Below, one piece after another: positions 38,396 to 46,754 of a DNA stretch of 64,000 nucleotides. The position numbers and the translations under genes are program-made. A model generated the notes under the pieces. It saw only the letters and a program-made list of their open reading frames with translations, searched no databases and was not told the origin of the DNA. Position 1 is the stretch's first letter. Every line of letters starts with the position of its first letter. Source of the DNA: Enterococcus sp. 4G2_DIV0659 (GTDB lineage: Bacteria > Bacillota > Bacilli > Lactobacillales > Enterococcaceae); the NCBI RefSeq assembly GCF_002140715.2, contig NZ_NGLE02000001.1:3344317-3408316 (forward strand), read 5' to 3'.

Positions 38396-39603
38396 AAGTG
38401 AATAAAATATCATTGGGTATTGTCAACTTTTTAAGTAGTTCTTCGGTATCTTTTGTATGTGACCTTAAAGAATCAATAATATCAGCGATTAAGTTAATTG
38501 GATCAATATCCCAATTTAATCTCGCGATTTCTTGGGTTCCTATCCTGATTCCATGATTATTGAACAACTGTTTATTTTTTTATTTAAAGTTACATTATAT
38601 TTAAAAGCATTAAAATAGATATCATTCATTTCAATTTTATTTGTTCTAATAAAAACTTGATGAGTGAATGTCGGAACGCCATTAATACTAGGAATATCAA
38701 AATTTTTCATTCTTAATTCATTGGAAAGTCTCTGGGCATAATCGATTGTTTTTTTTGAGTACGACTCTCCAAAAGCCTCCATCTCAAATAATGCGTATAA
38801 TAAACTAACAATTTGATGCATTTGCGTATGACGAATGTATAGAGGGCTAATTGTTTTATCAATAAGTTTGGCCCATTCATTGTTTTTGTCATAATTAGTC
38901 CGTTTGCAGGACCGGGTAAAGTTTTATGTGTCCCGCCGAATAAGATGCAATTATCTATTTTATTCAGAGGATTATCTAATTGTTTTCCTGCTATAAGACC
39001 TAATGTTTGACTAGCATCATATAATAATACAGTATTTGAAGGTAGCTTTAGCTTATCAAAATCGGGTGGATTTATAATATCTGAAGGAGCATATAAGAAA
39101 AAGTTGATATCATCTTTTTTTAATACGGAATAGACATTTTCATAATCCATATCAAAATGATTATAGTCATAGGGCATATCAATTATTTGTAATCCTAATC
39201 TTTTACAAACAACTTTCATAGACTGGTGTCCTCCGCACTCACTATCAGAAACCATAATTTTATCACCAGCTTTTGTGATAGACATAAGAAGTGATGTGAT
39301 GCAATTCATTCCTGTAAGTGTTCGAGCATCTGCATAGTTACAATCAAATAATTTTGCACATTGCTTATTGATTAGTCCATAAATTTCAAAAAGAAAGTTA
39401 CTGCCAATAAAATTATTATCAGTTTCATAGTCTAAGACACCGTTCATGATGTAACGCTCTTGAAAATCACCGTTAAGTGGCAGCTTTACGAAAGGTGAAA
39501 TAAGATTTTCTGCAGCACATAAAGGTAAAGTTTTCTTTTTGATAATATTAAAACGATCTTCGATATCTTTAAAAGCAGCGTAGCCTTCAATTTTATTTAA
39601 CAT
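38370..39603 (-). pseudogene. serine hydroxymethyltransferase-like PLP enzyme, two frameshifts
   Basis: Three minus-strand frames join into one SHMT-like protein of about 410 residues. Frame A (39603 to about 38888) has CAAENLISP (29-37), GGHQS (124-128, PLP-stacking His), DASQTLGLIAG (196-206) and the Schiff-base lysine K227 in GGTHKTLPGPANG. Frame B continues EWAKLIDKTISPLYIRHTQM and FGESYSKKTIDYAQ. Frame C ends with GIRIGTQEIARLNW, like the SHMT C-terminal domain. The first break is at a run of five A (complement of 38883-38887) and the second at a run of seven A (complement of 38575-38581); one extra A in each repairs the frame. It could be a dead gene, a sequencing error or slippage-controlled. 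RBS GGAGG lies 7 nt before ATG 39603. The 3' end overlaps the NTPase gene by 26 bp. It is clearly diverged from housekeeping GlyA, so its substrate is unknown. Confidence 0.75.
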
Positions 39604-39649
39604 CCAAAAACCTCCAAATAATTTATAGTTATTCGGAGGTTTTTGGATG
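39601..39649 (-). repeat. right inverted crossover site, near-perfect 49-bp palindrome
   Basis: Two 21-bp arms (39601-39621 and 39629-39649, 20 of 21 complementary) around the 7-bp spacer TTTATAG (CTATAAA on the minus strand). One arm encodes the last codons of the recombinase (His-Pro-Lys-Thr-Ser-Glu-stop). The other is the ribosome site plus start codon of the SHMT-like gene. The minus-strand sequence shares 29 identical bases with the left site. Confidence 0.88.
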
Positions 39650-40564
39650 CAATTTATTCCTCAAATTATACGTATCCAACACTTTAATTTTCTGATTTGT
39701 ACAGACCGCAGTATAGATTTGAGTGGTTACAATGCTTGAATGACCAAGTAATTCCTGTACTTCTCTAATATCTGCTCCATTTGATAAGAGTTCTGTTGCA
39801 AATGTATGACGTAGATGATGAGGAGTAGAAGAAGGAGCAATCTTTGCTAAGTCTCGATATTTTGAATAAATATTTTCTATCCCATAAATCGAAAGCCGTT
39901 TGCCATATTTATTTAAGAAGATCGCATCTGATTTTGGTTGATAGAATTTTCTAACCGAAAGATACTCAGCAAGAGCCTTATTGGTTTCAGACGGTGAGAC
40001 GTAAATTAGCCGTTCTTTATGGTTTTTACCTTTGATCAATAGCAAGCGAGTCGTTGGATGGTAGTCAATGGTGTTTAACCTATGTGCTTCGCCAATCCGG
40101 ATACCTGTTGCAATTAACAGCTCAATTAATGCAATATCACGAATGAGATTTATCCGTTTTGATGAGGTCAAGTTAGATTTTTGGAGAAAGTACATCTGCT
40201 TTAATATTGTATTGATTTGTTCGGGTGTTAAAATTTTGGGGAGTTTTCTTGGAGTGATGTAGTTGTGATTAAAATTGGGTTTTTGGTTTGTAGGGAATTT
40301 CATTAAATCTTCGTTTATTAAATAGTTATAGAACATTTTAAAAACAACGATTTTTCTTTTTAACGTGGTAGCTTTTAACGTTTGCTGATATTCGTTGATA
40401 TACTTGCTTATACCTAGTGTATAAATGTAATTATTTTTTATGCAGTATTGATTTAGGTTACTTAAATCAGAATAATAGGCTTTAAGTGTTTTTGGAGAGA
40501 TGTTGCTAAATGTCTTTCTTTCTTCAAGATAGCTGTTAATATGTTTTTCAAAATCAATCATCAT
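39629..40564 (-). CDS. tyrosine recombinase (phage integrase/Xer family), probable cassette invertase
   Basis: About 311 residues. An N-terminal SAM-like core-binding domain (about 5-95, SPKTLKAYYSDLSNLNQYC) is followed by the catalytic domain, in which all active residues are present: Arg in ATGIRIGEAHRL, Lys in KGKNHKERLIYV, His-x-x-Arg in HHLRHTFATELL, His in LLGHSS, and nucleophile Tyr in TQIYTAV. ATG 40564 is preferred because AAAGGAAGG precedes it by about 9 nt; the in-frame ATG 40600 lacks a ribosome site. The stop codon lies in the arm of the right crossover site, directly next to the spacer. The SHMT-like start is 25 bp further on, so that gene would share its transcript. Confidence 0.9.
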   Translation of the reverse strand: MMIDFEKHINSYLEERKTFSNISPKTLKAYYSDLSNLNQYCIKNNYIYTLGISKYINEYQQTLKATTLKRKIVVFKMFYNYLINEDLMKFPTNQKPNFNHNYITPRKLPKILTPEQINTILKQMYFLQKSNLTSSKRINLIRDIALIELLIATGIRIGEAHRLNTIDYHPTTRLLLIKGKNHKERLIYVSPSETNKALAEYLSVRKFYQPKSDAIFLNKYGKRLSIYGIENIYSKYRDLAKIAPSSTPHHLRHTFATELLSNGADIREVQELLGHSSIVTTQIYTAVCTNQKIKVLDTYNLRNKLHPKTSE

Positions 40565-40698
40565 TATGTTCAACCTTCCTTTTTGTTCAAATAGAATCAT
40601 TCTTTATGATAAGCGACTCAACGAGAGATTTCTAGGTCTCATAAGAAAAAAAGAAAGGAAGAATAGGCATTGTTATTTTCTGCTTAAAGATTAAAGAG

Positions 40699-40704
40699 TA
40701 TAAT
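40699..40704 (+). promoter_or_regulatory. -10 box of the aldo/keto reductase gene
   Basis: TATAAT 36 bp before ATG 40740. No good -35 found. Confidence 0.45.
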
Positions 40705-40739
40705 GAAATAAGAGTCGTGCTTTAGAAAGGATGAAAAAT

Positions 40740-41564
40740 ATGTCTGTTGAAAAAACGAAAAAATTATCAAATGGATCAATTATTCCACGGTTGGGTTTAG
40801 GTGTCTGGAAAGCCCAAGATGGAGAAGAGGCTATGAATTCAGTCAAATGGGCGTTAGAAGCAGGGTACCGATTGATTGACACTGCTGAAGTTTATAAAAA
40901 TGAGGTCAGTGTAGGAGAAGGCATTCGAATGTCTGGTGTTCCACGGGAAGAGATTTTTATTACAACAAAATTATGGAATACAGATCAAGGATACGAATCA
41001 ACGTTAAAGGCTTTTGATGAAAGTCTAAATAAATTAGGTTTAGACTATGTCGACTTATATTTAATCCATTGGCCGGTAAAAGGGAAATATAAAGATTCTT
41101 GGCGTGCAATGGAAGAGATTTATCAGAGTGGTCGTGCTAAGGCAATTGGTGTATCTAATTTCCATCAACATCACTTGGAGGATTTATTAAAAGATGCCCA
41201 GGTTGTGCCTGTACTTGATCAAATAGAGCTTCATCCAAGGTTGACACAAGAGCCATTACGTGCATTTTTAGCAGAGAATAATATCGCAGTTGAAGCTTGG
41301 TCGCCGTTAGGGCAAGGGAATATTTTAGAAGAGCCTATACTGGTTGAGATAGGCAAAAAATACAATAAAACACCTGCTCAAGTTATTATTCGTTGGCATT
41401 TACAAAATGATATCATTGTTATTCCAAAATCTGTCCATCAAGAACGAATCAAACAAAATATAGATGTCTTTGATTTTGAATTAACGGATGAAGACATGGA
41501 GCAAATTAATCAGTTGAATAAAAATGAACGTTTTGGGTCTAATCCAGAGAAGTTTGATTTTTAA
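40740..41564 (+). CDS. aldo/keto reductase (2,5-diketogluconate-reductase-like)
   Basis: A 274-residue NADPH-dependent TIM-barrel reductase of the DkgA/YvgN type. The catalytic tetrad is visible: Asp and Tyr in [11 protein letters not shown], Lys in [10 protein letters not shown], His in [10 protein letters not shown]. The NADPH-binding [13 protein letters not shown] is near the C-terminus. Such enzymes reduce methylglyoxal and other reactive aldehydes. ATG 40740 has AGAAAGG at 9-10 nt; the in-frame ATG 40731 directly follows that ribosome site, so it is less likely. Monocistronic. Confidence 0.9.
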   Translation: MSVEKTKKLSNGSIIPRLGLGVWKAQDGEEAMNSVKWALEAGYRLIDTAEVYKNEVSVGEGIRMSGVPREEIFITTKLWNTDQGYESTLKAFDESLNKLGLDYVDLYLIHWPVKGKYKDSWRAMEEIYQSGRAKAIGVSNFHQHHLEDLLKDAQVVPVLDQIELHPRLTQEPLRAFLAENNIAVEAWSPLGQGNILEEPILVEIGKKYNKTPAQVIIRWHLQNDIIVIPKSVHQERIKQNIDVFDFELTDEDMEQINQLNKNERFGSNPEKFDF

Positions 41565-41584
41565 TCAGATTTCTAGAGGAATAA

Positions 41585-41637
41585 AGAAGTTTCTGGCGTA
41601 TAACGAATTAGGTTATACGCCAGAAACTTCTTTTTTT
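41585..41637. terminator. bidirectional terminator between the reductase and the C26 peptidase
   Basis: Perfect 20-bp arms AGAAGTTTCTGGCGTATAAC (41585-41604) / complement (41612-41631), followed by seven T. Confidence 0.93.
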
Positions 41638-42355
41638 ATAGTTTATTTACAAAATAGTCAAAGAGTTTGAATTCTTTCTCATCTACTTCAAAACGTAGTT
41701 CAGGATGCCATTGAACACCTAGCAGTCGCTGTGCCGTATCAACAGATTCAACGCCTTCTACAATACCGTCAGTTGACATCGCAGTGACTTTTAGTGTAGG
41801 TGCTAGTTTGTTGATTGCTTGATGATGATAAGAATTAACACGATACTCTTTACCAAATAATTGATATAGGGAGCTGTTTTTTTCGATTTGAATAGCATGT
41901 GTTGCAAATTGAGGGAGGGTTGGTTGTTGCCCATGCTTGATTTTCCAATCAGGATACAAGGAGAGATCTTGATATAAGGTTCCTCCTAAAACAATATTTA
42001 GTAGCTGCATACCACGACAAACAGCAAAAATTGGTTTTTGTTGTTTTATTGCTTCTTTGATCAGTGCAATTTCAAAAAGATCACGATTTTTATTTGTTTC
42101 TTCCAATTTTGGATGAGGTTCTTGTCCAAAAAATTCTGGGGAGATATCTTGTCCACCTGCTAATAATAATTTATCGATTTTTGCTACATAGCCACTGGCA
42201 GATTCTGCCTTACCAATGGGCAAAACAATAGGTAATCCGCCTGCATTTTGAACGGCGGTTACGAATCCTTGAGGTGTATAGGTTACATGGTTTCCATTAA
42301 AAACATCTACAGATTTAATAATTTGATTTCCTGCTATACCAATAGTTGTTGTCAC
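41636..42355 (-). CDS. class I glutamine amidotransferase-like peptidase C26 (gamma-glutamyl-GABA hydrolase family)
   Basis: A 239-residue enzyme of the PuuD/YvdE family. The nucleophile Cys lies in FAVCRGMQLLN (about residues 108-118). The catalytic His/Glu are in VQWHPELRF, and an oxyanion-type LAGGQDISPEFFG stretch lies earlier. Members cleave gamma-glutamyl bonds, for example in gamma-glutamyl-GABA or other gamma-glutamyl amines. No put-type pathway gene is adjacent, so the substrate is unknown. GTG start with AAGGACG about 9 nt upstream. Confidence 0.87.
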   Translation of the reverse strand: MTTTIGIAGNQIIKSVDVFNGNHVTYTPQGFVTAVQNAGGLPIVLPIGKAESASGYVAKIDKLLLAGGQDISPEFFGQEPHPKLEETNKNRDLFEIALIKEAIKQQKPIFAVCRGMQLLNIVLGGTLYQDLSLYPDWKIKHGQQPTLPQFATHAIQIEKNSSLYQLFGKEYRVNSYHHQAINKLAPTLKVTAMSTDGIVEGVESVDTAQRLLGVQWHPELRFEVDEKEFKLFDYFVNKL

Positions 42356-42480
42356 TTAATCACGTCCTTCGTTTATTTGTAAAATAGTTATTTATGTATA
42401 GTTCAAGATAAATAAGAAAAAAGAAACAGTCATTCACTGATTAGAATGAACCTAAAAAGTGAATAACCGCTCATTGACTA

Positions 42481-42855
42481 TCAGCGAGTACGAATAACTT
42501 CGACTTTGTACCCGTCTGGATCAGTAATGAAATAGTAAGATGGTGGTGTTCCAGGTAACCCTTTCATATCCGTAACATTAAATCCTGCATTTTTTTGTTC
42601 TTCATGTAATTTTTCGATTTCGTCAGTGCTGATCGCAATATGACCATAGCCATTTCCTAAATCGTATGCTTCATGATCGTAATTATACGTTAACTCTAAT
42701 TCATAGCCATCACCAGGCAATGTTAGATAAACTAAAGTAAATTTATGTTCTGGAAAATCACGACGGCGGCTTTCTTCAAAATTGAAGGCCTTTTGGTAAA
42801 AGTCTAGTGAGGCTTCCAAGTCTTTGACACGAACACAAGTATGAGCCATTTTCAT
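42481..42855 (-). CDS. gloA: glyoxalase I / lactoylglutathione lyase family protein
   Basis: A 124-residue vicinal-oxygen-chelate protein. Metal ligands fit the GlxI pattern: His in MAHTCVRVKDLEASLDFYQ, Glu in YELELTYNYD, His in GYGHIAIST and Glu in PDGYKVEVIRT. This is the methylglyoxal detoxification enzyme in enzymes of this length, together with the nearby aldo/keto reductase. ATG 42855 is chosen because AAAGGAAG lies about 9 nt upstream. The annotated-looking ATG 42864 follows the ribosome site with no gap. Confidence 0.88.
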   Translation of the reverse strand: MKMAHTCVRVKDLEASLDFYQKAFNFEESRRRDFPEHKFTLVYLTLPGDGYELELTYNYDHEAYDLGNGYGHIAISTDEIEKLHEEQKNAGFNVTDMKGLPGTPPSYYFITDPDGYKVEVIRTR

Positions 42856-43028
42856 ATGAATCATCTTCCTTTCAAAAGTGGGTAATCTGGATAAATTCCA
42901 AAAGAACCTATCATCATTTTCATAGTAGCATAGACTGAACTAAAATTGTGAGTGAAATGATAAGATATTACTTGTTCATGAGAAAATTCTCATGTAAAAT
43001 TAAGTCAAACGATAAAGGAGTTGTTTTT

Positions 43029-43493
43029 ATGGAAACACCATCATTTGGTGAAAAATCGGAAACATTGGTATATAAAAAAAGACTGGGTGCGTATATTATT
43101 GTATCAAGAAACAATGGAGCAGAAATTGTGTTGGTCCAAGCGCCAAATGGGGCATACTTTTTACCTGGCGGAGAAATCGAGCAAGGAGAAACCAAAGAAG
43201 TAGCGATACATCGAGAAATGATAGAAGAATTGGGTGTTGAAGTAGTTATTGGTGAATATTTAGGACAGGCGGATGAATATTTCCATTCGAGACATCGTAA
43301 AACAGATTATTACAATCCAGGTTATTTTTTTGTAGCGGATAGTTGGAAGCAGATTTGTGAACCTTTGGAAAAAACAAACACATTACGCTGGGTTTCTGTT
43401 GATGAGAGTATTGATTTGCTTAAAAGAGGCAGCCATAAATGGGCAGTAAAAAAATGGAAAGCGAATCAAAAGAACGCGATAAATTCTTTATAA
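43029..43493 (+). CDS. NUDIX hydrolase
   Basis: A 154-residue NUDIX-fold protein. The box reads GGEIEQGETKEVAIHREM then IEELGV (about residues 46-69), fitting G-x5-E-x7-REU-x-EE-x-GU exactly. It hydrolyses a nucleoside-diphosphate-linked compound; the substrate cannot be predicted. ATG 43029 has AAAGGAG (43014-43020) 8 nt upstream. The in-frame start at 42948 would add 27 residues without a ribosome site. Divergent from gloA. Confidence 0.87.
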   Translation: METPSFGEKSETLVYKKRLGAYIIVSRNNGAEIVLVQAPNGAYFLPGGEIEQGETKEVAIHREMIEELGVEVVIGEYLGQADEYFHSRHRKTDYYNPGYFFVADSWKQICEPLEKTNTLRWVSVDESIDLLKRGSHKWAVKKWKANQKNAINSL

Positions 43494-43585
43494 TGTACAA
43501 GTTCAGATAGAAATAGATTATAAAGGGATTGAATTGTGAGAGTCAAAGTTTTTGTAAGAATGAATTAACCATTGTCAAACTAAAT

Positions 43586-43628
43586 AATAAAAGCAGATTG
43601 CATCGATCGTTGCAATCTGCTTTATTGT
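43586..43628. terminator. bidirectional terminator between NUDIX and HAD genes
   Basis: Thirteen-bp perfect stem AAAGCAGATTGCA (43590-43602) / TGCAATCTGCTTT (43611-43623). Confidence 0.85.
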
Positions 43629-43634
43629 CTTATT

Positions 43635-44441
43635 TTACATATATTTCAGTAAAACTTCTGCTACACCATCTTCATCATTGCTTGTTGTATGAATATCGGC
43701 TGCACGTTTAACACTTTCAGTTGCATTACCCATAGCAACACCAACACCAGCATATTCAATCATAGATAAGTCATTTTCATTATCACCAATGGCCATTGTT
43801 TCGGCTTGGGAAATACCTAAATGATCAGCAAGCTTGGCTAATGCATTCCCTTTGTTCGCTTCTTTGTTTAAAATCTCGTAATAAAAATCGGTACTCTTAA
43901 CAGTTGTATACTTAGAAGAAAATTCTTCTGGTAATTGACTGATAGCTTGATCCAAAATCTCTGGCTCGTCGATCATCATCATTTTGATAATCGACATATC
44001 TGGAGTCATTTCATCAACTGCTCGATATTTCAGCGGCATATCAACCAAATGAGCTTCATGTACAGTATATTTCCCAATATCTCGATTTGCAGTATAAATG
44101 GCTTTGTCATCAATAGTATGAAGATGTGCGCCTACTTTTCTAGCCATATATTCGATTTCTAAGAAATCATCATGGCTTAGTGTATAGCGAGAAATGATTT
44201 CGTTGGTTTTAGTCGCTTGTACTAAAGAACCGTTATAAGTAATTACAAAATCATTGTCTCCATAGAGCTCTAATTCAGTTAACTGTTCTTTTACACCAGG
44301 GAGCGGGCGTCCTGTGCATAAAACAATGTAGATGCCTTTTTCGTTGGCTTTTTTCAGTGTTTCTTTCACTTTTGGGGTGATTTTTCTGTTTGAATCAAGT
44401 AGTGTACCATCGATATCTATTGCAACTAGTTTAATTGACAT
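43635..44441 (-). CDS. Cof-type HAD-superfamily sugar phosphatase (YidA-like)
   Basis: A 268-residue HAD IIB hydrolase. Motif I is VAIDIDGTLLDSN (6-18), motif II VLCTGRP, a cap domain lies in the middle, and motif III/IV is a Lys in NKGNALAKLADHLG followed by GDNENDLSMIEYAGVGVAMGN. Members dephosphorylate sugar phosphates, FMN and similar small molecules with broad specificity. It is the last gene of a minus-strand group; 24 bp separate it from the dNTPase gene, so co-transcription is likely. Confidence 0.88.
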   Translation of the reverse strand: MSIKLVAIDIDGTLLDSNRKITPKVKETLKKANEKGIYIVLCTGRPLPGVKEQLTELELYGDNDFVITYNGSLVQATKTNEIISRYTLSHDDFLEIEYMARKVGAHLHTIDDKAIYTANRDIGKYTVHEAHLVDMPLKYRAVDEMTPDMSIIKMMMIDEPEILDQAISQLPEEFSSKYTTVKSTDFYYEILNKEANKGNALAKLADHLGISQAETMAIGDNENDLSMIEYAGVGVAMGNATESVKRAADIHTTSNDEDGVAEVLLKYM

Positions 44442-44465
44442 AAGTTCCTCCTGTAAGTCGCTTTT

Positions 44466-45839
44466 CTAATTTTTTCCTTCAACTAATGCGCCATTATGGA
44501 TATAGGCCGAAAATTCCCGATACGTATCATCAAATAAATCATAATGCTGTTGCCGTTTAGGATCAACCATTTCTTTAGGAAAGTAAAAACGTTCATCAAT
44601 TTGAGTTTGGCCAGCAAGGGCTGCAACTAAATGACTGACTTTTGATAATTCGATTAAGGTGCCGTCTTTTTGCATAATTTCAATTTGAGTGCGATGGCTA
44701 TTTTTTTCTGGGCGATAGAAGTCATAAGGCAAGTCGTAACTTGAATTAATCGCTGTATAATATTTAGGATTATAGCCAACTTTTTCAATTAAGGCTTTTA
44801 AATGACGAATCGTAACGGAGTCTTTATTCCCTGAAAAAGTTGCCGATTTCAGCGGTTTCCGAATTAAAAAGCGGTTGGCTAAATCATTAAGTATTGGATC
44901 AGGTAAAGATGTCCATTGGGTAAAGTAAGTATTCAGCACACCATCATCCAATTTTAAGTATTCTTGTAATGAAAAAGTACCATTAAAAAAGGGTACAAGC
45001 AATTGAGAATGTAATTGATAATCTTCTGGTTGTTGCTCGTATAATTCTTTGGCACGATGAAGCAAGTGATCTAATATTACTTCCATTCCACGAGAAACAG
45101 GATGAAAATAGACTTGCACATACATTTGATAACGACTGACAATGTAGTCTTCAACTGCATGCATCCCGTTCATCGCAAAAGCCAAGCCATCTTTATAAGG
45201 ACGGATCACACGCAAAATTCTGGTCAAATCAAATGTTCCGTATTCCGTTCCAGTAAAATAGGCATCTCGTAATAAATAATCCATGCGATCTGCATCGATC
45301 TGGCTGGAAATCATTTGAACAACTTGAGGATTAGGGTATTGTTTAGTAATAACACTTGCTACTTTATCAGGGAAATCGGCTGACACTCGATTCAGAATTT
45401 GAAATACTTCTGTTTCTGGTGAGGTGATGATTTCAACTGTGATCGCTTCATGATTCGTATTGAAGATATGTTCAAATGTATGCGAATAAGGTCCGTGACC
45501 AACATCATGAAGCAATGCTGCACATAAAGCTACGAGACGTTCGCTATCATCCCATCCTTCTTCTCCTAAATGATCAGAGGAATAGTTTCGTTGGAAAATA
45601 TCACAAATACGTCGAGTAATTTCATAAACACCCAAAGAGTGAGCAAAACGGCTATGTTCTGCACCATGAAAGGTGAAAGAAGATGTGCCTAATTGTTTGA
45701 TTCTGCGTAAACGCTGAACTTCAGCCGAATTAATCAAGTCTAAAATAACTTGATGCTGAACATGGATGTAATTATGAACAGGGTCTCGAAAAACCTTTTC
45801 AATAGGTAAAATTTGATACTTATAAGGGGTTGACATCAT
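44466..45839 (-). CDS. HD-domain dNTP triphosphohydrolase (EF1143-like)
   Basis: A 457-residue HD-superfamily hydrolase. The metal site is visible as EHSRFAHSLG (His), LLHDVGHGPYSHTFEH (His-Asp plus His) and SSQIDADRMDYLLRD (Asp). From memory the sequence is very close to E. faecalis EF1143, a structurally characterised tetramer that converts dNTPs to deoxynucleosides and triphosphate and is activated by dGTP. It helps balance dNTP pools. AAAGGAG precedes two consecutive ATGs (45839 and 45836); either could start. Upstream lies lipL, 63 bp away. Confidence 0.92.
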   Translation of the reverse strand: MMSTPYKYQILPIEKVFRDPVHNYIHVQHQVILDLINSAEVQRLRRIKQLGTSSFTFHGAEHSRFAHSLGVYEITRRICDIFQRNYSSDHLGEEGWDDSERLVALCAALLHDVGHGPYSHTFEHIFNTNHEAITVEIITSPETEVFQILNRVSADFPDKVASVITKQYPNPQVVQMISSQIDADRMDYLLRDAYFTGTEYGTFDLTRILRVIRPYKDGLAFAMNGMHAVEDYIVSRYQMYVQVYFHPVSRGMEVILDHLLHRAKELYEQQPEDYQLHSQLLVPFFNGTFSLQEYLKLDDGVLNTYFTQWTSLPDPILNDLANRFLIRKPLKSATFSGNKDSVTIRHLKALIEKVGYNPKYYTAINSSYDLPYDFYRPEKNSHRTQIEIMQKDGTLIELSKVSHLVAALAGQTQIDERFYFPKEMVDPKRQQHYDLFDDTYREFSAYIHNGALVEGKN

Positions 45840-45902
45840 TTCACTCCTTTGGCTGTGGCTTACAGCGGAAAATTTGAATAAGATAGGTTTTTCATTTGAA
45901 TG

Positions 45903-46754
45903 TTAAGGTATTAATAATTGATTGCGTTGGGTCATTTTTTGCATTTGTTTTTCTATTTCGGCAGTGAACCATTCAGATGTCATTAGTGTCGGTACTGTTT
46001 GTTCGTCCATTACAATGGATGTGTTTTCTAATAATACATCTACTAATCGTTTTTTTACTTCAGTAACGGTCAATGGTCGTTGAAGTAGGTCTTGTAAGTT
46101 TGCCATCACAGCAGGATTAACTGGAGGATAGCCATTTTTCCCGAATTCTTCATGTAAACTTGCTTGGTAAAAACGGCGGACGCTTTCACCACGTTGTTGT
46201 TGATCTCCATTAATGCTTAAGTAAATCATTACAGCCGTTCCATCTTTTACGCGACGTTGGGCAATACCAGCAAATTTTTTTCCATCTATGCTTAAATCAA
46301 AGGTTCCTGGGCAATAGGATTCCTTAATTTCAAAAGCTGAAATTATATGGGAAGAATCTTCAAATGCTTGTTTCATCCAATGCCACATGAACGTGTACGC
46401 TTCGTCTATACTTAGTTTTTTATTAGATGGATTAGGAAGAATCAATGAGACATTTAAAATGCCTTCATCCGCAATCACGCCAAGGCCTCCAGCGTTACGA
46501 ATGACTACATTGTAACCGTCATGTTCTAAAGACGTTAAACCATTTGCCAAATCTGTTACACGGGTATCCTTCATACCAAGAATCATCGCATGATCAAGTT
46601 GCCAAAAATGAATAATGGTTTGCTGATTGATACCAGAAAAAGTCGTTAACGTATCGGTTAATGCAAAAGGTAGAAAGTAGTCTTCTTTCCTTAAACAACC
46701 TTGGTCATATAAAAAAACGGGGTTCGATGTAAAGTGCTCATTTAAATTAATCAT
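45903..46754 (-). CDS. lipL: octanoyl-[GcvH]:protein N-octanoyltransferase (LipL-like)
   Basis: A 283-residue member of the lipoate/biotin protein ligase fold (BPL_LplA_LipB). The block VIRNAGGLGVIADEGILNVSL (83-103) and the cysteine in ESYCPGTFDLSIDGKKFAGIAQRR (C147, transferase nucleophile in LipL) match the amidotransferase LipL more closely than LplA. LipL moves octanoyl or lipoyl groups from GcvH to E2 subunits of 2-oxoacid dehydrogenases. That fits the E1 genes encoded divergently 0.5 kb away. Eight-bp overlap with the upstream zinc-ribbon gene. LplA-type ligase is the alternative. Confidence 0.8.
   Translation of the reverse strand: MINLNEHFTSNPVFLYDQGCLRKEDYFLPFALTDTLTTFSGINQQTIIHFWQLDHAMILGMKDTRVTDLANGLTSLEHDGYNVVIRNAGGLGVIADEGILNVSLILPNPSNKKLSIDEAYTFMWHWMKQAFEDSSHIISAFEIKESYCPGTFDLSIDGKKFAGIAQRRVKDGTAVMIYLSINGDQQQRGESVRRFYQASLHEEFGKNGYPPVNPAVMANLQDLLQRPLTVTEVKKRLVDVLLENTSIVMDEQTVPTLMTSEWFTAEIEKQMQKMTQRNQLLIP

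Larger units (their letters stand above)
36005..39621. other. putative invertible DNA segment (NTPase plus SHMT-like gene)
   Basis: Segment between the two inverted 7-bp spacers. Inversion by crossover in the spacers would keep every reading frame intact and exchange which gene follows the promoter at 35976-35984 and which follows the recombinase gene. The inversion is inferred from the repeat architecture only. Confidence 0.6.

Noticed and set aside
35977..39649. Integrated element with direct attL/attR repeats
   Set aside because: The repeats are inverted, and I found no direct copy of the core outside the cassette, so excision-type integration is less likely than inversion.
42356..42480. 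Hairpin ATTCACT/AGTGAAT between gloA and the C26 peptidase as a terminator
   Set aside because: Pairing is short and interrupted. It may be a weak minus-strand terminator, but the evidence is too poor to list.
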